A stretch of 64,000 nucleotides of DNA, taken from the NCBI RefSeq assembly GCF_023208015.1, contig NZ_CP051627.1, positions 992,001 to 1,056,000 on the forward strand, read 5' to 3'. The notes beneath the pieces are model-generated. The model worked only from the letters and a program-made list of their open reading frames with translations. It searched no databases and had not been told where the DNA came from. The DNA comes from Thermobifida alba (GTDB taxonomy: Bacteria > Actinomycetota > Actinomycetes > Streptosporangiales > Streptosporangiaceae). The position numbers and the translations under genes were made by a program. Position 1 is the first letter of the stretch; each line of letters starts with the position of its first letter. This document shows, in pieces, positions 47,549 through 56,473 of the stretch.

Positions 47549-48693
47549 CCGACGCGGACCAGCCTCTGGTCGGCCTCGTCGGCGCCTCCGGAGCCGTCGG
47601 AGCCCAGGCCGCGCGCGCCCTGCGCGGCCTGGGCCGCACCCGGCTGCGGCTGGGCGGGCGCCGCGCGGCCCCGCTGCGCGCCCTGGCCGCCGAACTCGGC
47701 GCGGGGGCCGAGGCCCGCCCCGTCGACCTCGACGACGCCGCGGCGCTGGCGGACTTCTGCTCCGGCTGCGCCGTCGTGGTCAACTGCGCCGGCCCCTCCT
47801 ACCGGATCGTGGACCGGGTGGCCCGGGCGGCGCTGGCCGCCGGCGCCGACTACGTCGACGTCACCGGCGACGCCCCGGTGCACGCCCGGCTCAGCCGGGA
47901 CGGCCTCGCCGGGCGGCGCACCGCCGTGCTGTCGGCGGGGGTGCTGCCGGGCCTGTCCGCGCTGCTGCCCCGCTGGGCGGCGCGGGGCCGCCTGGAGCGC
48001 GTCGTCGCCTACACCGGCGGCCTGGAGCGGTGCACCGAGGCCGCGGCGGCCGACCTGCTGCTGTCGCTGCCCGGAAGCGCGCGCCAGGCCGCCGTCTTCG
48101 GCGAGCCCCTGGCCGTCTGGCGCGCGGGGCGGCGCGTGCCCCGCGCCCTGCAGGCCCGCGACGGCGTCCGCGCCCCCTTCTTCCCCGAGGAGGCGTTCGT
48201 CCAGCCGTTCCTGACCGGCGAGGCCGAACGGCTCGCCGCCGCGCTCGGCCTGCGGGAGGTGCAGTGGCACACCGTCCACCCGGGGCCGCGGACCCGCGCG
48301 GTGCTGACCGGGGCGGCCGGCCGCCCCGACGGCGCCGACGGGGCGACCGCTGCCCGGCTGCGCGCCGCAGCAGACCTCGACCTGGCCGGACGCACCCCCT
48401 ACTACCTGCTGGTCTTCCAACTGACCGAACGGGTGGAGGGGAAGGTGCGCGAACGCTGCCTCGTCGTCCGCACCGCCGACAGCTACCGCCTGAGCGGCCG
48501 CGTCGCCGCGGTGGCCGCGCACGAGGTGCTGCGCGGCGCGGTTCCCCCGGGCCTCCACTACGCCTGCGACGTCCTGGACCCGCGGACCACCGTGCGCCTG
48601 CTGTTCGACGACGCCGACGCGGGCACGCTGCACCTGCTGGACGGAGCCGCGGCGGACGGGACCGCGGCCGGGGTCGAGGAGGGGGCGCTGTGA
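47545..48693 (+). CDS. Saccharopine-dehydrogenase-like NAD(P)-binding protein
   Basis: Protein of 382 residues coupled to NRPS 2 by ATGA. An N-terminal Rossmann loop (GLVGASGAVGAQAARAL) and VVVNCAGPSYRIVDRVARA with DYVDVTGDAPVH are typical of saccharopine-dehydrogenase-like or trans-acting enoyl-reductase-like proteins. Comparable genes occur in coelibactin-type clusters between the NRPS and imine-reductase genes. It may reduce or otherwise adjust a thiazoline or the released carboxyl/aldehyde end, but its reaction is unproven. The second half (LVVRTADSYRLSGRVAAVAA) fits the family's substrate domain. Confidence 0.75.
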   Translation: MTDADQPLVGLVGASGAVGAQAARALRGLGRTRLRLGGRRAAPLRALAAELGAGAEARPVDLDDAAALADFCSGCAVVVNCAGPSYRIVDRVARAALAAGADYVDVTGDAPVHARLSRDGLAGRRTAVLSAGVLPGLSALLPRWAARGRLERVVAYTGGLERCTEAAAADLLLSLPGSARQAAVFGEPLAVWRAGRRVPRALQARDGVRAPFFPEEAFVQPFLTGEAERLAAALGLREVQWHTVHPGPRTRAVLTGAAGRPDGADGATAARLRAAADLDLAGRTPYYLLVFQLTERVEGKVRERCLVVRTADSYRLSGRVAAVAAHEVLRGAVPPGLHYACDVLDPRTTVRLLFDDADAGTLHLLDGAAADGTAAGVEEGAL

Positions 48694-49841
48694 CGGCCGC
48701 CGCCCGCCCCGTCCGCCCGCTGCGCACCATCGTCTGCGGCACCGGGTTCGGCCGCTGCTACGTCCGGGCCGTGCGGGCCATGGACGGGGAGTTCGAACTG
48801 GTCGGCATCCTCGCCAGGGGCGGCGACTACTCCCGCGACTACGCGCGCGCCCAGGGCGTGCCGCTGTACACCTCGGTCGCCGAGGTGCCCGACGACGTCG
48901 ACGTCGCCTGCGTCGTCGTCGGCGCGGCCGTCTCCGGCGGGCCGGGCAGCGAACTGGCCCGCGCGCTGCTGGCCAGGGGCGTCCACGTCCTCCAGGAGCA
49001 CCCCGTCCACCACGACGAACTGGCGCAGACCCTGCGCGCGGCCCGCGCCGCGGGCCGCGTCTACCACCTCAACCCCTTCTACCGGCACGTCGCCCCGATC
49101 ACCCGGTTCCTGCGGGCCGCCGAGGCGCTGCGCGGACACGGGCGCCCGCTGTTCGTCGACGCCGCCTCCGCGATCCAGGTGCTCTACCCCCTGCTCGACG
49201 TGCTCGGCCGCGCGCTGGGCGGCGTCCGGCCGTGGGCGTTCGCCGGCCCCCACCCCCAGGAGGAGGCCGTGGCCGCGCTCGCGCACTCCCCCCAGCCCTA
49301 CCGGGTGCTGCACGGGGTGGTCGGCGGTGTGCCGGTGGTGCTGCGGGTGCAGAACCAGCTCGACCCGGCCGACGGCGACAACCACGCCCTGCTCTGGCAC
49401 CGCCTGGCCGTCGGCGCGGAGGGCGGGGTGCTCACCCTCGCAGACACCCACGGCCCCGTGCTGTGGAGCCCTCGGCTGCACGTGCCGCGCGACGCCCACC
49501 GGCGGCTGACCACCGACGGGGAGGGCACCGCGCACCTGGACGAGCCCAGCACCACGGTGCTCGACGGCACCGCGCCGCGCCCCTTCCGCGGCGTGTTCGA
49601 CCACACCTGGCCGGAGGCGATCGCCCGGGCGCTGCGCGGACTCGCCGCCGACATCGCCGCCCGCGCCGACCCCCTGGCCCGCGGCCAGTACGACCTGTCG
49701 GTGTGCCGCATGTGGCACGACGTCACCGCCCGGCTCGGCCGGCCCGAGATCATCCGCCCCGCGCCCCCGCGCCCGCTGCGCGCCGCCGACGTCTGCGGCC
49801 CCAGCCCGAGTGCCCCCTCCGCCCAGACAGGACCACGATGA
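48690..49841 (+). CDS. Thiazolinyl imine reductase (PchG/Irp3-like)
   Basis: NADPH-dependent Gfo/Idh/MocA-type reductase of 383 residues from GTG 48690, overlapping the previous stop. It opens with TIVCGTGFGRCYVRAV and has VLQEHPVHHDEL and YHLNPFYRHVAP, as in PchG, Irp3 and YbtU, which reduce one NRPS-bound thiazoline to thiazolidine. The C-terminal helix motif QYDLSVCRMWHDVTARLG also matches. Its presence, with two cysteine modules, predicts one thiazolidine ring in the product. Catalytic Lys is replaced by His in this family (EHPVHH), consistent with known members. Confidence 0.92.
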   Translation: MTAAARPVRPLRTIVCGTGFGRCYVRAVRAMDGEFELVGILARGGDYSRDYARAQGVPLYTSVAEVPDDVDVACVVVGAAVSGGPGSELARALLARGVHVLQEHPVHHDELAQTLRAARAAGRVYHLNPFYRHVAPITRFLRAAEALRGHGRPLFVDAASAIQVLYPLLDVLGRALGGVRPWAFAGPHPQEEAVAALAHSPQPYRVLHGVVGGVPVVLRVQNQLDPADGDNHALLWHRLAVGAEGGVLTLADTHGPVLWSPRLHVPRDAHRRLTTDGEGTAHLDEPSTTVLDGTAPRPFRGVFDHTWPEAIARALRGLAADIAARADPLARGQYDLSVCRMWHDVTARLGRPEIIRPAPPRPLRAADVCGPSPSAPSAQTGPR

Positions 49842-50623
49842 CCGCCGCGACCTCGCCCCACCCCTGGCTGCGCCGCTTCCGACCCGCCGCGCACGCCCGG
49901 ATGCGCCTGATCTGCCTGCCCCACGCCGGCGGAGGAGCCAACGCCTACCGCTCCTGGGCCGCGCTGCTGCCCACCGGCGTGGACCTGCTGTGCGTGCAGT
50001 ACCCCGGCCGCGAGGACCGGTTCACCGACCCGCCCGTCGACGACATGTCCGCCCTCGTGGCCGCGGCCGCCGACGGGCTGGAACCCCTGCTGGACCGGCC
50101 CTACGCGGTCTTCGGCCACAGCATGGGGTCGGCCGTCGGCTACGAGCTCGCCCGCGAGCTGCGCGGACGCGGGCACGCCGGGCCGACGCGGCTGTTCGCC
50201 TCGGGGCGCCGCGCCCCCGCCGACGCGCCCGGCGGACGGGTCCACCAGGCCGACGACGACGCCCTGGTCGCCGAACTCGTCCGCCTCGGCGGCACCGAAC
50301 GCGAGATCCTCGACGACCCCGGGCTGCGCGCCGCCGTCCTCGGCTACGTCCGCAGCGACTACCGGCTGATCGAACGCTACCGCCCGCTGGCCGGACCGCC
50401 GCTGGACTGCCCGGTCAGCGTGTTCGTCGGCGACCGCGACCCCGAGGTCGACGCCGCCTCGGCCCGGCGCTGGGACACCGCCACCACCGGGCGCGTCGAC
50501 GTCCAGGAGTTCCCCGGAGGCCACTTCTACCTGGCGGCCCGCAGAGGCGAGGTGGTCCGCGCGCTGCTGCGCCGGATCGACCCGGCACTGGTTGCCCAGG
50601 GGCCGTGGCCGAGCACGCCCTGA
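49838..50623 (+). CDS. Type II thioesterase (YbtT-like)
   Basis: Editing thioesterase of 261 residues that frees NRPS carrier domains from wrong or stalled acyl groups. It is coupled by ATGA to the reductase gene. Conserved motifs are RLICLPHAGGGANAYRSWA, VQYPGREDRF, nucleophile elbow FGHSMGSAVGYELA (Ser), FVGDRDPEV (Asp) and FPGGHFYL (His). It contrasts with the Cys-type TE fused to NRPS 2. Length and motif order are normal for the family. Confidence 0.93.
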   Translation: MTAATSPHPWLRRFRPAAHARMRLICLPHAGGGANAYRSWAALLPTGVDLLCVQYPGREDRFTDPPVDDMSALVAAAADGLEPLLDRPYAVFGHSMGSAVGYELARELRGRGHAGPTRLFASGRRAPADAPGGRVHQADDDALVAELVRLGGTEREILDDPGLRAAVLGYVRSDYRLIERYRPLAGPPLDCPVSVFVGDRDPEVDAASARRWDTATTGRVDVQEFPGGHFYLAARRGEVVRALLRRIDPALVAQGPWPSTP

Positions 50624-50657
50624 CCCGACCGACCCGCGGAAGGAAGAGAGCACCCCC

Positions 50658-51386
50658 GTGATCGACTACTACTCCCCGGCCGCCGAGTTCTTCGACCTCG
50701 TCGGCCACCGCCACCTGGCCTCCAGCGGCCCCGCGCTGCGGGCCGCCCTGGCCGGGCTCGACACCGGCCACGGCCCCGTCGTCGACATCGGGGCGGGCAC
50801 CGGGCTCGTCACCGCGACCATCGCCCAGACCCTGCCGTCGGCGCGCATCGTCTCCGCCGAGCCGTCCCCCACCATGCGGGCGATCCTCACCAGCCGCGTC
50901 TTCGGCGACCCCGACCTGCGCCGGCGCGTCACCGTGCTGCCCGATCCGGCGCAGACCATGCCGCTGCCCGACACGATCTCCGCGGCGGTCATCTTCGGGG
51001 TCGCCGGGCACCTCACCCGCGCCGAACGCGCCGACCTGTGGCGCCGCCTGGCCGACCGGCTGCCCCCGGGCGGGCCGATCGTCGTCGAGCTCATGGGAGT
51101 GGAGACGCCCCGCAGCATCCCCCCCACCCGGATGGTCCGCGAGACCGTGGGCGAGCAGGTCTACGAGTGGTGGATCGCGGGCGAGCCCGCGGGCGCGGAC
51201 GTCATGCGCTGGCGCACCGAGTGGCGGGTCCACCGCGGCGGCGAACTCGTGCGCACCGTCACCGACGAGTACGACTGGGAGACCTTCGGCATCCCCCAGC
51301 TCGCCGAGGAGGCGGGGATGACCGCCAAACGCCTCGTGCAGGCCGGACGCGAGGCCACACCCGAGATCGGGGTGCTGGTCAAATGA
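50658..51386 (+). CDS. SAM-dependent methyltransferase, second paralogue
   Basis: Class I methyltransferase of 242 residues from GTG 50658 behind GGAAGAG. Motif I is VVDIGAGTGLVTAT, motif II ends IVSAEPSPTMRA, and VIFGVAGHLTRAERADLW follows. It is paralogous to the first gene of the DHB operon about 20 kb away, sharing the same N-terminal, post-motif I and C-terminal segments. Coelibactin-type clusters carry one such gene near the ABC exporters/importers. With a methyltransferase domain already in NRPS 2, two further stand-alone copies imply extra methyl groups or intermediate editing. Target unknown. Confidence 0.82.
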   Translation: MIDYYSPAAEFFDLVGHRHLASSGPALRAALAGLDTGHGPVVDIGAGTGLVTATIAQTLPSARIVSAEPSPTMRAILTSRVFGDPDLRRRVTVLPDPAQTMPLPDTISAAVIFGVAGHLTRAERADLWRRLADRLPPGGPIVVELMGVETPRSIPPTRMVRETVGEQVYEWWIAGEPAGADVMRWRTEWRVHRGGELVRTVTDEYDWETFGIPQLAEEAGMTAKRLVQAGREATPEIGVLVK

Positions 51387-53200
51387 CCCGGAACGCCGAC
51401 ACGGCGCCCCCCGCAGGCGCGGCGGACCCGCCCCCCGGATCCCGCCGGGAGCCGGGACCGCTGGCCGCGCTGCTCGCCGGCGTCAGGGGCCGCATCGGGG
51501 CGGCGGTGGCCCTGCAGGCCGCCGCCAGCGCGCTGGGCCTGCTGCCGCTCGTGGTCGTGGTCGAACTCGGCCGCACCCTCCTGGACGGCGGGGCCGTCGA
51601 CGCGGGCCGCGCCTGGACGCTGGTCGCCCTCGCCCTCGCCGCGGCCGTCGCCGCCCTGGCCGCCGGATACGCCTCCACCCTGGTCGGCCACCTCGCCGAC
51701 AACGACATGCAGTTGGGCGTCCGGCTCGCCCTGGCCGCCCGCCTGGCCCGGGTCCCGCTCGGCTGGTTCACCGCGCGCGGGTCGGGCCGGGTGAAGAAGG
51801 CCCTGCACGACGACATCGGCGAGGTGCACTCGCTGGTGGCGCACACGCTGCCCGACCTGGCCGCCGTGCTCACCGCACCGGTCGTGGCCCTGGTCTACCT
51901 GTTCGCCGTGGACTGGCGGCTCGCCCTGGTCGCGGCCGCCCTGGCCGCGGCCGGGACGGCGCTGTTCGCCCGCGCCATGTCGGGGTCGATGCGCAAGATG
52001 GCCGAGTACGCGGCCGCCATGAACGACATCAACACCGGGGCGGTGGAGTTCATCGACGGCATCGCCGTGGTCAAGCACTTCGGCGGCCACCGCCGCGCCC
52101 ACGAGCGCTACGTCCGCGCCGCCGACCGCTTCGCCGCGTTCTTCACCGACTGGTCCCGCTCCACGATGGCGCCGTCGGTCGCCTCCTTCCTGGTGCTGTC
52201 CCCGGTGATGGCGACCGTCGCGGTCACCGCCGCGGGAACCGCGAGCGCCGCGCTGGGCTGGAGCCGGCCGCTGGACGTCGCGGCGTGCGCGCTCCTCGCC
52301 CCGGCGCTGTGCGCGCCGATGAACGTCATCGGCTCGCGGGTCCAGCAGATCCAGGCCGCGGCCGCGGCGGCCCGCCGCGTCCACGCGCTCCTGCACGCAC
52401 CCGTGCTCGCCCGGCAGGGCACGGCCCGGCCCGACGGGGCGCGCGTGGTCTTCGACGACGTGCGCTTCTCCTACCCCGCTGAGGACGGCGGCGAGGCCGC
52501 CGAGGTCCTCCACGGCGTCGACCTGGTACTGGAACCCGGAACGGTCACCGCCCTGGTCGGTCCCTCCGGGGCGGGCAAGACCACCCTGGCCACCCTCCCG
52601 GCCCGCTTCCACGACGTCACCGGCGGCGCCGTCCGCGTCGGCGGCGCCGACGTCCGCGACATGCCCGCCGACGCGCTCTACCGCACCGTGGGCTTCGTCT
52701 TCCAGGACGCCCGGCTGCTGCGCGGGTCGATCGCCGACAACATCGCCCTGGGCCGCCCGTCCGCCTCGCGCGCCGAGATCGAGGCGGCGGCCCGCGCGGC
52801 CCGCGTCGCCGACCGCGTCGAACGCCTGCCCCGCGGCTACGACTCGGTCGTCGGCGAGGACGCCCACCTATCGGGGGGAGAGGTCCAGCGCGTCTGCGTC
52901 GCCCGGGCGCTGCTCGCCGACACCCCCGTGCTCGTGCTGGACGAGGCCACCGCGGCCAGCGACCCGGTGGCGGAGGCCGCCGTCCAGGACGCGCTCAGCA
53001 CGCTCGCCCGGGGCCGCACCGTCCTGGTGGTCGCCCACCGCCTGGCCACCGTCACCGGCGCGGACCGGATCGCCGTCATGGACGGCGGCCGGATCGTCGA
53101 GACCGGCACCCACGCCGAACTGCTGGAGCGGGAAGGACGCTACGCCGCCCTGTGGCGCGCCCAGCAGACCCCCGCCCCCAGGGAAGGAGCCCCCCGGTGA
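51383..53200 (+). CDS. ABC transporter, membrane-ATPase fusion, subunit 1 (YbtP/IrtA-like)
   Basis: Half-transporter of 605 residues from ATG 51383, coupled to the methyltransferase gene. Six membrane helices (about 35-330; LVVVVELGRTLLDGGAV, VALVYLFAVDWRLALVAAAL) precede an ATPase with Walker [10 protein letters not shown], signature LSGGEVQRVCVARALL, Walker [14 protein letters not shown] and switch His (VVAHR). Relatives YbtP/YbtQ and IrtA/IrtB look like exporters but import metal-loaded siderophores. The N-terminal siderophore-interacting reductase domain of IrtA is absent. It should form a heterodimer with the next gene product. Confidence 0.9.
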   Translation: MTRNADTAPPAGAADPPPGSRREPGPLAALLAGVRGRIGAAVALQAAASALGLLPLVVVVELGRTLLDGGAVDAGRAWTLVALALAAAVAALAAGYASTLVGHLADNDMQLGVRLALAARLARVPLGWFTARGSGRVKKALHDDIGEVHSLVAHTLPDLAAVLTAPVVALVYLFAVDWRLALVAAALAAAGTALFARAMSGSMRKMAEYAAAMNDINTGAVEFIDGIAVVKHFGGHRRAHERYVRAADRFAAFFTDWSRSTMAPSVASFLVLSPVMATVAVTAAGTASAALGWSRPLDVAACALLAPALCAPMNVIGSRVQQIQAAAAAARRVHALLHAPVLARQGTARPDGARVVFDDVRFSYPAEDGGEAAEVLHGVDLVLEPGTVTALVGPSGAGKTTLATLPARFHDVTGGAVRVGGADVRDMPADALYRTVGFVFQDARLLRGSIADNIALGRPSASRAEIEAAARAARVADRVERLPRGYDSVVGEDAHLSGGEVQRVCVARALLADTPVLVLDEATAASDPVAEAAVQDALSTLARGRTVLVVAHRLATVTGADRIAVMDGGRIVETGTHAELLEREGRYAALWRAQQTPAPREGAPR

Positions 53201-54936
53201 TCCGCGCGTTCCTCGACGCACTCGGACCCGACCACGCCCGGCCGGTCCGCAACCGCCTGCTGCTCACCGCGGCCGTCTCCGCGCTCCAGGGCGTGCTGCT
53301 GGCCCTGCTGGTGCCGGTGTTCGCGGCCCTGCTGGGCCCCGGCCCCGAGGCCGCGCTGCCGTGGCTGGCGGCCCTGCTCGCCGTCACCGCCGGCTACGCG
53401 GTGCTGCGGTCGGTCAGCCTCTACCTGAACTTCACCCTCGGCGGCAGCATCTCCCGGGGACTGCACCGCCGCATCGGCGACCACGTGGCGCGCCTGCCGC
53501 TGGGCTGGTTCACCGGGGCCCGCCTCGGCGAGCTGAACCGGATCGCCACCGACGGGGTCTCGCGCACCATGCAGGTGCCGGTGCACATCCTGCCGCCGCT
53601 GTCGGACGCGGTCATCACCCCCGCCGTGGCACTGGTCGGCCTGGCCGTGTTCGACTGGCGGCTCGCGGCGGCCGCCGCCGTCGCCGCCCTGCCGCTGTGG
53701 GCGGCGTTCCGCCGCAGCAACGCGGCCGTGGCGCGCAACGACGCCGCCCGCGACGCCGCCGCCGACGAAGCCGCCGGGCGGGTGCTGGAGTACGCCCGCG
53801 CCCAGCCGGTGCTGCGTGCCTTCGGCCGCCTCGACCAGGGGCACGCGGCCTTGGAGGAGTCCCTGCGCGGCGAGCACGCCGCCGTGCGCCGCCTGCTCCT
53901 GCGCGCCGTCCCCGCCATGTTCGCGTTCGGCTTCCTGGCCCGCCTGGCTTTCGGCGCGCTGCTGGCCGTGGCCGTCCTGCTCGCGCTCGACGCCCAGACC
54001 CCCGCACCGCTGCTGGTGGCGCTGCTCGTGCCGGTCGCCCGCTGCGCCCACGCGGTGGCCGGCGCGGCCGAACTCGGCGGGGCGCTGCGCATGGCCGAGA
54101 CCGGCCTGCGCCGCATCAACGAGGTGCTGGCCGCCGAGCCGCTGCCCGAACCGGACCGCCCGCGCCGCCCCGAACGCTTCGACGTGGAGTTCGACTCCGT
54201 CAGCTTCCGCCACGACGACGGCACCCAGGCCCTGTCCGACGTGTCGTTCCACGTCCCCGAGGGGTCGGTGACCGCGCTGGTGGGGCCGTCGGGGGCGGGC
54301 AAGACCACCGCGGCCCGCCTCCTGGCCCGCTTCCACGACGCCACCGGCGGCGCCGTGCGGATCGGCGGCGTCGACGTCCGCGACATCGGCAGCGAGGAAC
54401 TGTCGCGCCACGTCGCCATGGTGTTCCAGGACGTCTACCTGTTCGACGCCACCATCGCCGACAACATCCGCCTGGCCCGCCCCGGCGCCGACGGCGCCGA
54501 ACTGGAGCGCGTCGCCCGCCTGTCCGGACTGGACCGCGTCGTCGCCGAACTGCCCGACGGGTGGGACACCCGCGTCGGCGAGGGCGGCACCGCGCTGTCG
54601 GGCGGGCAGAAGCAGCGCGTCTCCATCGCCCGCGCGCTGCTCAAGGACGCCCCCGTCGTCGTCCTGGACGAGGCCACCGCCGCCCTGGACGCGGAGAACG
54701 AGGCCGTCGTCTCCGCCGCCGTCACCGAACTGGCCCGCGAACGCACCGTCATCGTCATCGCGCACCGCATGGCGACCGTCCGCGCCGCCGACCGGATCGT
54801 CTTCCTCGACGGCGGCCGCGTCGCGGAGCAGGGCGCCCCCGGCGAGCTGGCCGCCGCGAACGGCCGCTACGCCGAGTTCCTGCACGCCAGGCAGAAGGCG
54901 CTCGGCTGGCGGCTGACCGCCGCCGCGAGCACCTGA
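53197..54936 (+). CDS. ABC transporter, membrane-ATPase fusion, subunit 2 (YbtQ/IrtB-like)
   Basis: Half-transporter of 579 residues from GTG 53197, overlapping subunit 1 by GTGA. Six helices lie at about 15-310, followed by an ATPase with Walker [11 protein letters not shown]-loop [10 protein letters not shown], signature [16 protein letters not shown], Walker [16 protein letters not shown] and [16 protein letters not shown]. It has a complete canonical set of ATPase motifs, while subunit 1 has small deviations (AASDP in the D-loop region), hinting at one strong and one weaker ATP site. Expected substrate is the cluster's metallophore, direction more likely inward by homology. Confidence 0.9.
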   Translation: MIRAFLDALGPDHARPVRNRLLLTAAVSALQGVLLALLVPVFAALLGPGPEAALPWLAALLAVTAGYAVLRSVSLYLNFTLGGSISRGLHRRIGDHVARLPLGWFTGARLGELNRIATDGVSRTMQVPVHILPPLSDAVITPAVALVGLAVFDWRLAAAAAVAALPLWAAFRRSNAAVARNDAARDAAADEAAGRVLEYARAQPVLRAFGRLDQGHAALEESLRGEHAAVRRLLLRAVPAMFAFGFLARLAFGALLAVAVLLALDAQTPAPLLVALLVPVARCAHAVAGAAELGGALRMAETGLRRINEVLAAEPLPEPDRPRRPERFDVEFDSVSFRHDDGTQALSDVSFHVPEGSVTALVGPSGAGKTTAARLLARFHDATGGAVRIGGVDVRDIGSEELSRHVAMVFQDVYLFDATIADNIRLARPGADGAELERVARLSGLDRVVAELPDGWDTRVGEGGTALSGGQKQRVSIARALLKDAPVVVLDEATAALDAENEAVVSAAVTELARERTVIVIAHRMATVRAADRIVFLDGGRVAEQGAPGELAAANGRYAEFLHARQKALGWRLTAAAST

Positions 54937-54982
54937 CCCGCACGTCCTCACCCCGAGACAGAGAAAGCTGAGGCATCCCGCC

Positions 54983-56209
54983 ATGACCCCACCGCCGGAC
55001 TCCGCCGCACCGGAGGAGAACTCCGCCGTCGTCTTCCCCATCGCCCGCTCCTGCCCCTTCGCCCCGCCCGACGGCTACGCCGACCTGCGGGAGGCGCGGC
55101 CGCTGACCCGGGCCGCGATCCCCGGCGGCAAGGAGGCGTGGCTGGTGACCCGGCACGCCGACGTGCGCGCCGCGCTGGCGCACCCCGCCGCCAGCTCCGA
55201 CGCCCGCCACCCGGCGTTCCCCGCGCTCGGCGACGGCGAGCAGGCGGTGGCCGCCGAACTGCGGCCGTTCATCCGGATGGACCCGCCCGAGCACACCCGC
55301 GTCCGCCGCATGCTCATCGGCGAGTTCACCGTCAAGCGCGTCCGCGAACTGCGCCCCGCCGTCGAGGAGATCTGCGAGGAGCAGGTGCGCCACCTGCTCT
55401 CCCGGCCGCGCCCCGCCGACCTCGTCGGCGACTACGCCAACCGCGTCTCCACCACGGTGATCTGCCGCCTGCTCGGCGTGCCCACCGAGGACCTGGAGTT
55501 CTTCCGGCGCGTCACCTCGGTCTCCGGCAGCCGCTCCAGCACCGCCGAGGAGGTCAGGGCCGCGCTCGCCGGACTGTTCGGCCTGCTGGACAAGCTCGTC
55601 GACGCCAAGGCCGCCGACCCGCGCGACGACCTCATCAGCCGCCTGGTCACCGGACCGCTGGCCCGGGGGGAGATCTCCCGGCAGTCGCTGCTGTCGCAGA
55701 TCGGGATCACCCTCAACGCCGGGCACGAGACCTCCCGCAACATGATCCCGCTGGCCGCGCTCGCCCTGCTGCGCCACCCCGACCAGCTGGAGCTGCTGCG
55801 CTCCGAACCCCACAGGTGGCCCGACGCCGTGGAGGAGCTGCTGCGCCACCTGTCGGTCGCCGACGTCATCCCGCTGCGCGTGGCCGCCGACGACATCGAA
55901 CTGGACGGGGCGACGATCCCCGCCGGCGACGGCTTCATCGCGCTGCTCGCCGCCGCCAACCGCGACCCGCGGGCCTTCGACCGCCCCGACACCCTCGACA
56001 TCACCCGCCCCGAACGCCACCACGTGGCGTTCGGCTACGGCCCCCACCAGTGCGTCGGCCAGAACCTGGGGCGCCTGGAACTGGAGGTCGCGCTGCGCGT
56101 CCTGTTCGACCGGGTGCCGACGCTGCGGCTCGCCGTCCCGGTCGAGGAGCTGCCGACCAGGTCCGCCTCCGCCATCTTCGGCCTGGAGGAGGTGCCGGTC
56201 CGGTGGTGA
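54983..56209 (+). CDS. Cytochrome P450, metallophore tailoring
   Basis: Cytochrome P450 of 408 residues from ATG 54983. The I-helix oxygen-binding stretch is LNAGHETSRNMIPL, the ExxR motif is EELLRHLS, and the haem loop is FGYGPHQCVGQNLGR with the axial Cys. It starts with ENSAVVFPIARSCPFAPPDGY, typical of soluble CYP105/CYP107-like actinobacterial enzymes. A ferredoxin gene overlaps its stop, giving a complete electron-transfer pair apart from a reductase. Coelibactin-type clusters also hold a P450. The oxidised position is unknown; ring hydroxylation or thiazoline-to-thiazole oxidation are possibilities. Confidence 0.92.
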   Translation: MTPPPDSAAPEENSAVVFPIARSCPFAPPDGYADLREARPLTRAAIPGGKEAWLVTRHADVRAALAHPAASSDARHPAFPALGDGEQAVAAELRPFIRMDPPEHTRVRRMLIGEFTVKRVRELRPAVEEICEEQVRHLLSRPRPADLVGDYANRVSTTVICRLLGVPTEDLEFFRRVTSVSGSRSSTAEEVRAALAGLFGLLDKLVDAKAADPRDDLISRLVTGPLARGEISRQSLLSQIGITLNAGHETSRNMIPLAALALLRHPDQLELLRSEPHRWPDAVEELLRHLSVADVIPLRVAADDIELDGATIPAGDGFIALLAAANRDPRAFDRPDTLDITRPERHHVAFGYGPHQCVGQNLGRLELEVALRVLFDRVPTLRLAVPVEELPTRSASAIFGLEEVPVRW

Positions 56210-56427
56210 GCCCCGACCCCGCGCGGCCGCTGCGGCTGCGCGCCGACACCGGGGTGTGCGCGGGAGCCGGGCAGTGCGCCCGCGTGGCCCCCGACCTGTT
56301 CGACCAGGGCGACGACGGACTGGTCGTCCTGCGGCGCGCCGACGCCGACGGCCCCGCCCGCGACCGCGCGCTGCTGGCCGCCGACCTGTGCCCCTCCGGC
56401 GCGCTGCGCGTGACCGACCCCGCCTGA
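56206..56427 (+). CDS. 3Fe-4S ferredoxin, P450 partner
   Basis: Small ferredoxin of 73 residues from GTG 56206, coupled to the P450 gene by GTGA. It fits the P450-associated 3Fe-4S type: RADTGVCAGAGQCARVAPDLFD (two Cys spaced by five residues) and CPSGALRV near the end supply the three ligands. The usual second cysteine of 4Fe-4S forms is replaced by Ala/Gly. It should pass electrons to the neighbouring P450. Confidence 0.92.
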   Translation: MSPDPARPLRLRADTGVCAGAGQCARVAPDLFDQGDDGLVVLRRADADGPARDRALLAADLCPSGALRVTDPA

Positions 56428-56473
56428 CCCCGCGGCCTGCGGCCGCCTCCCTCCCGAAAGGACACCGAACCAG

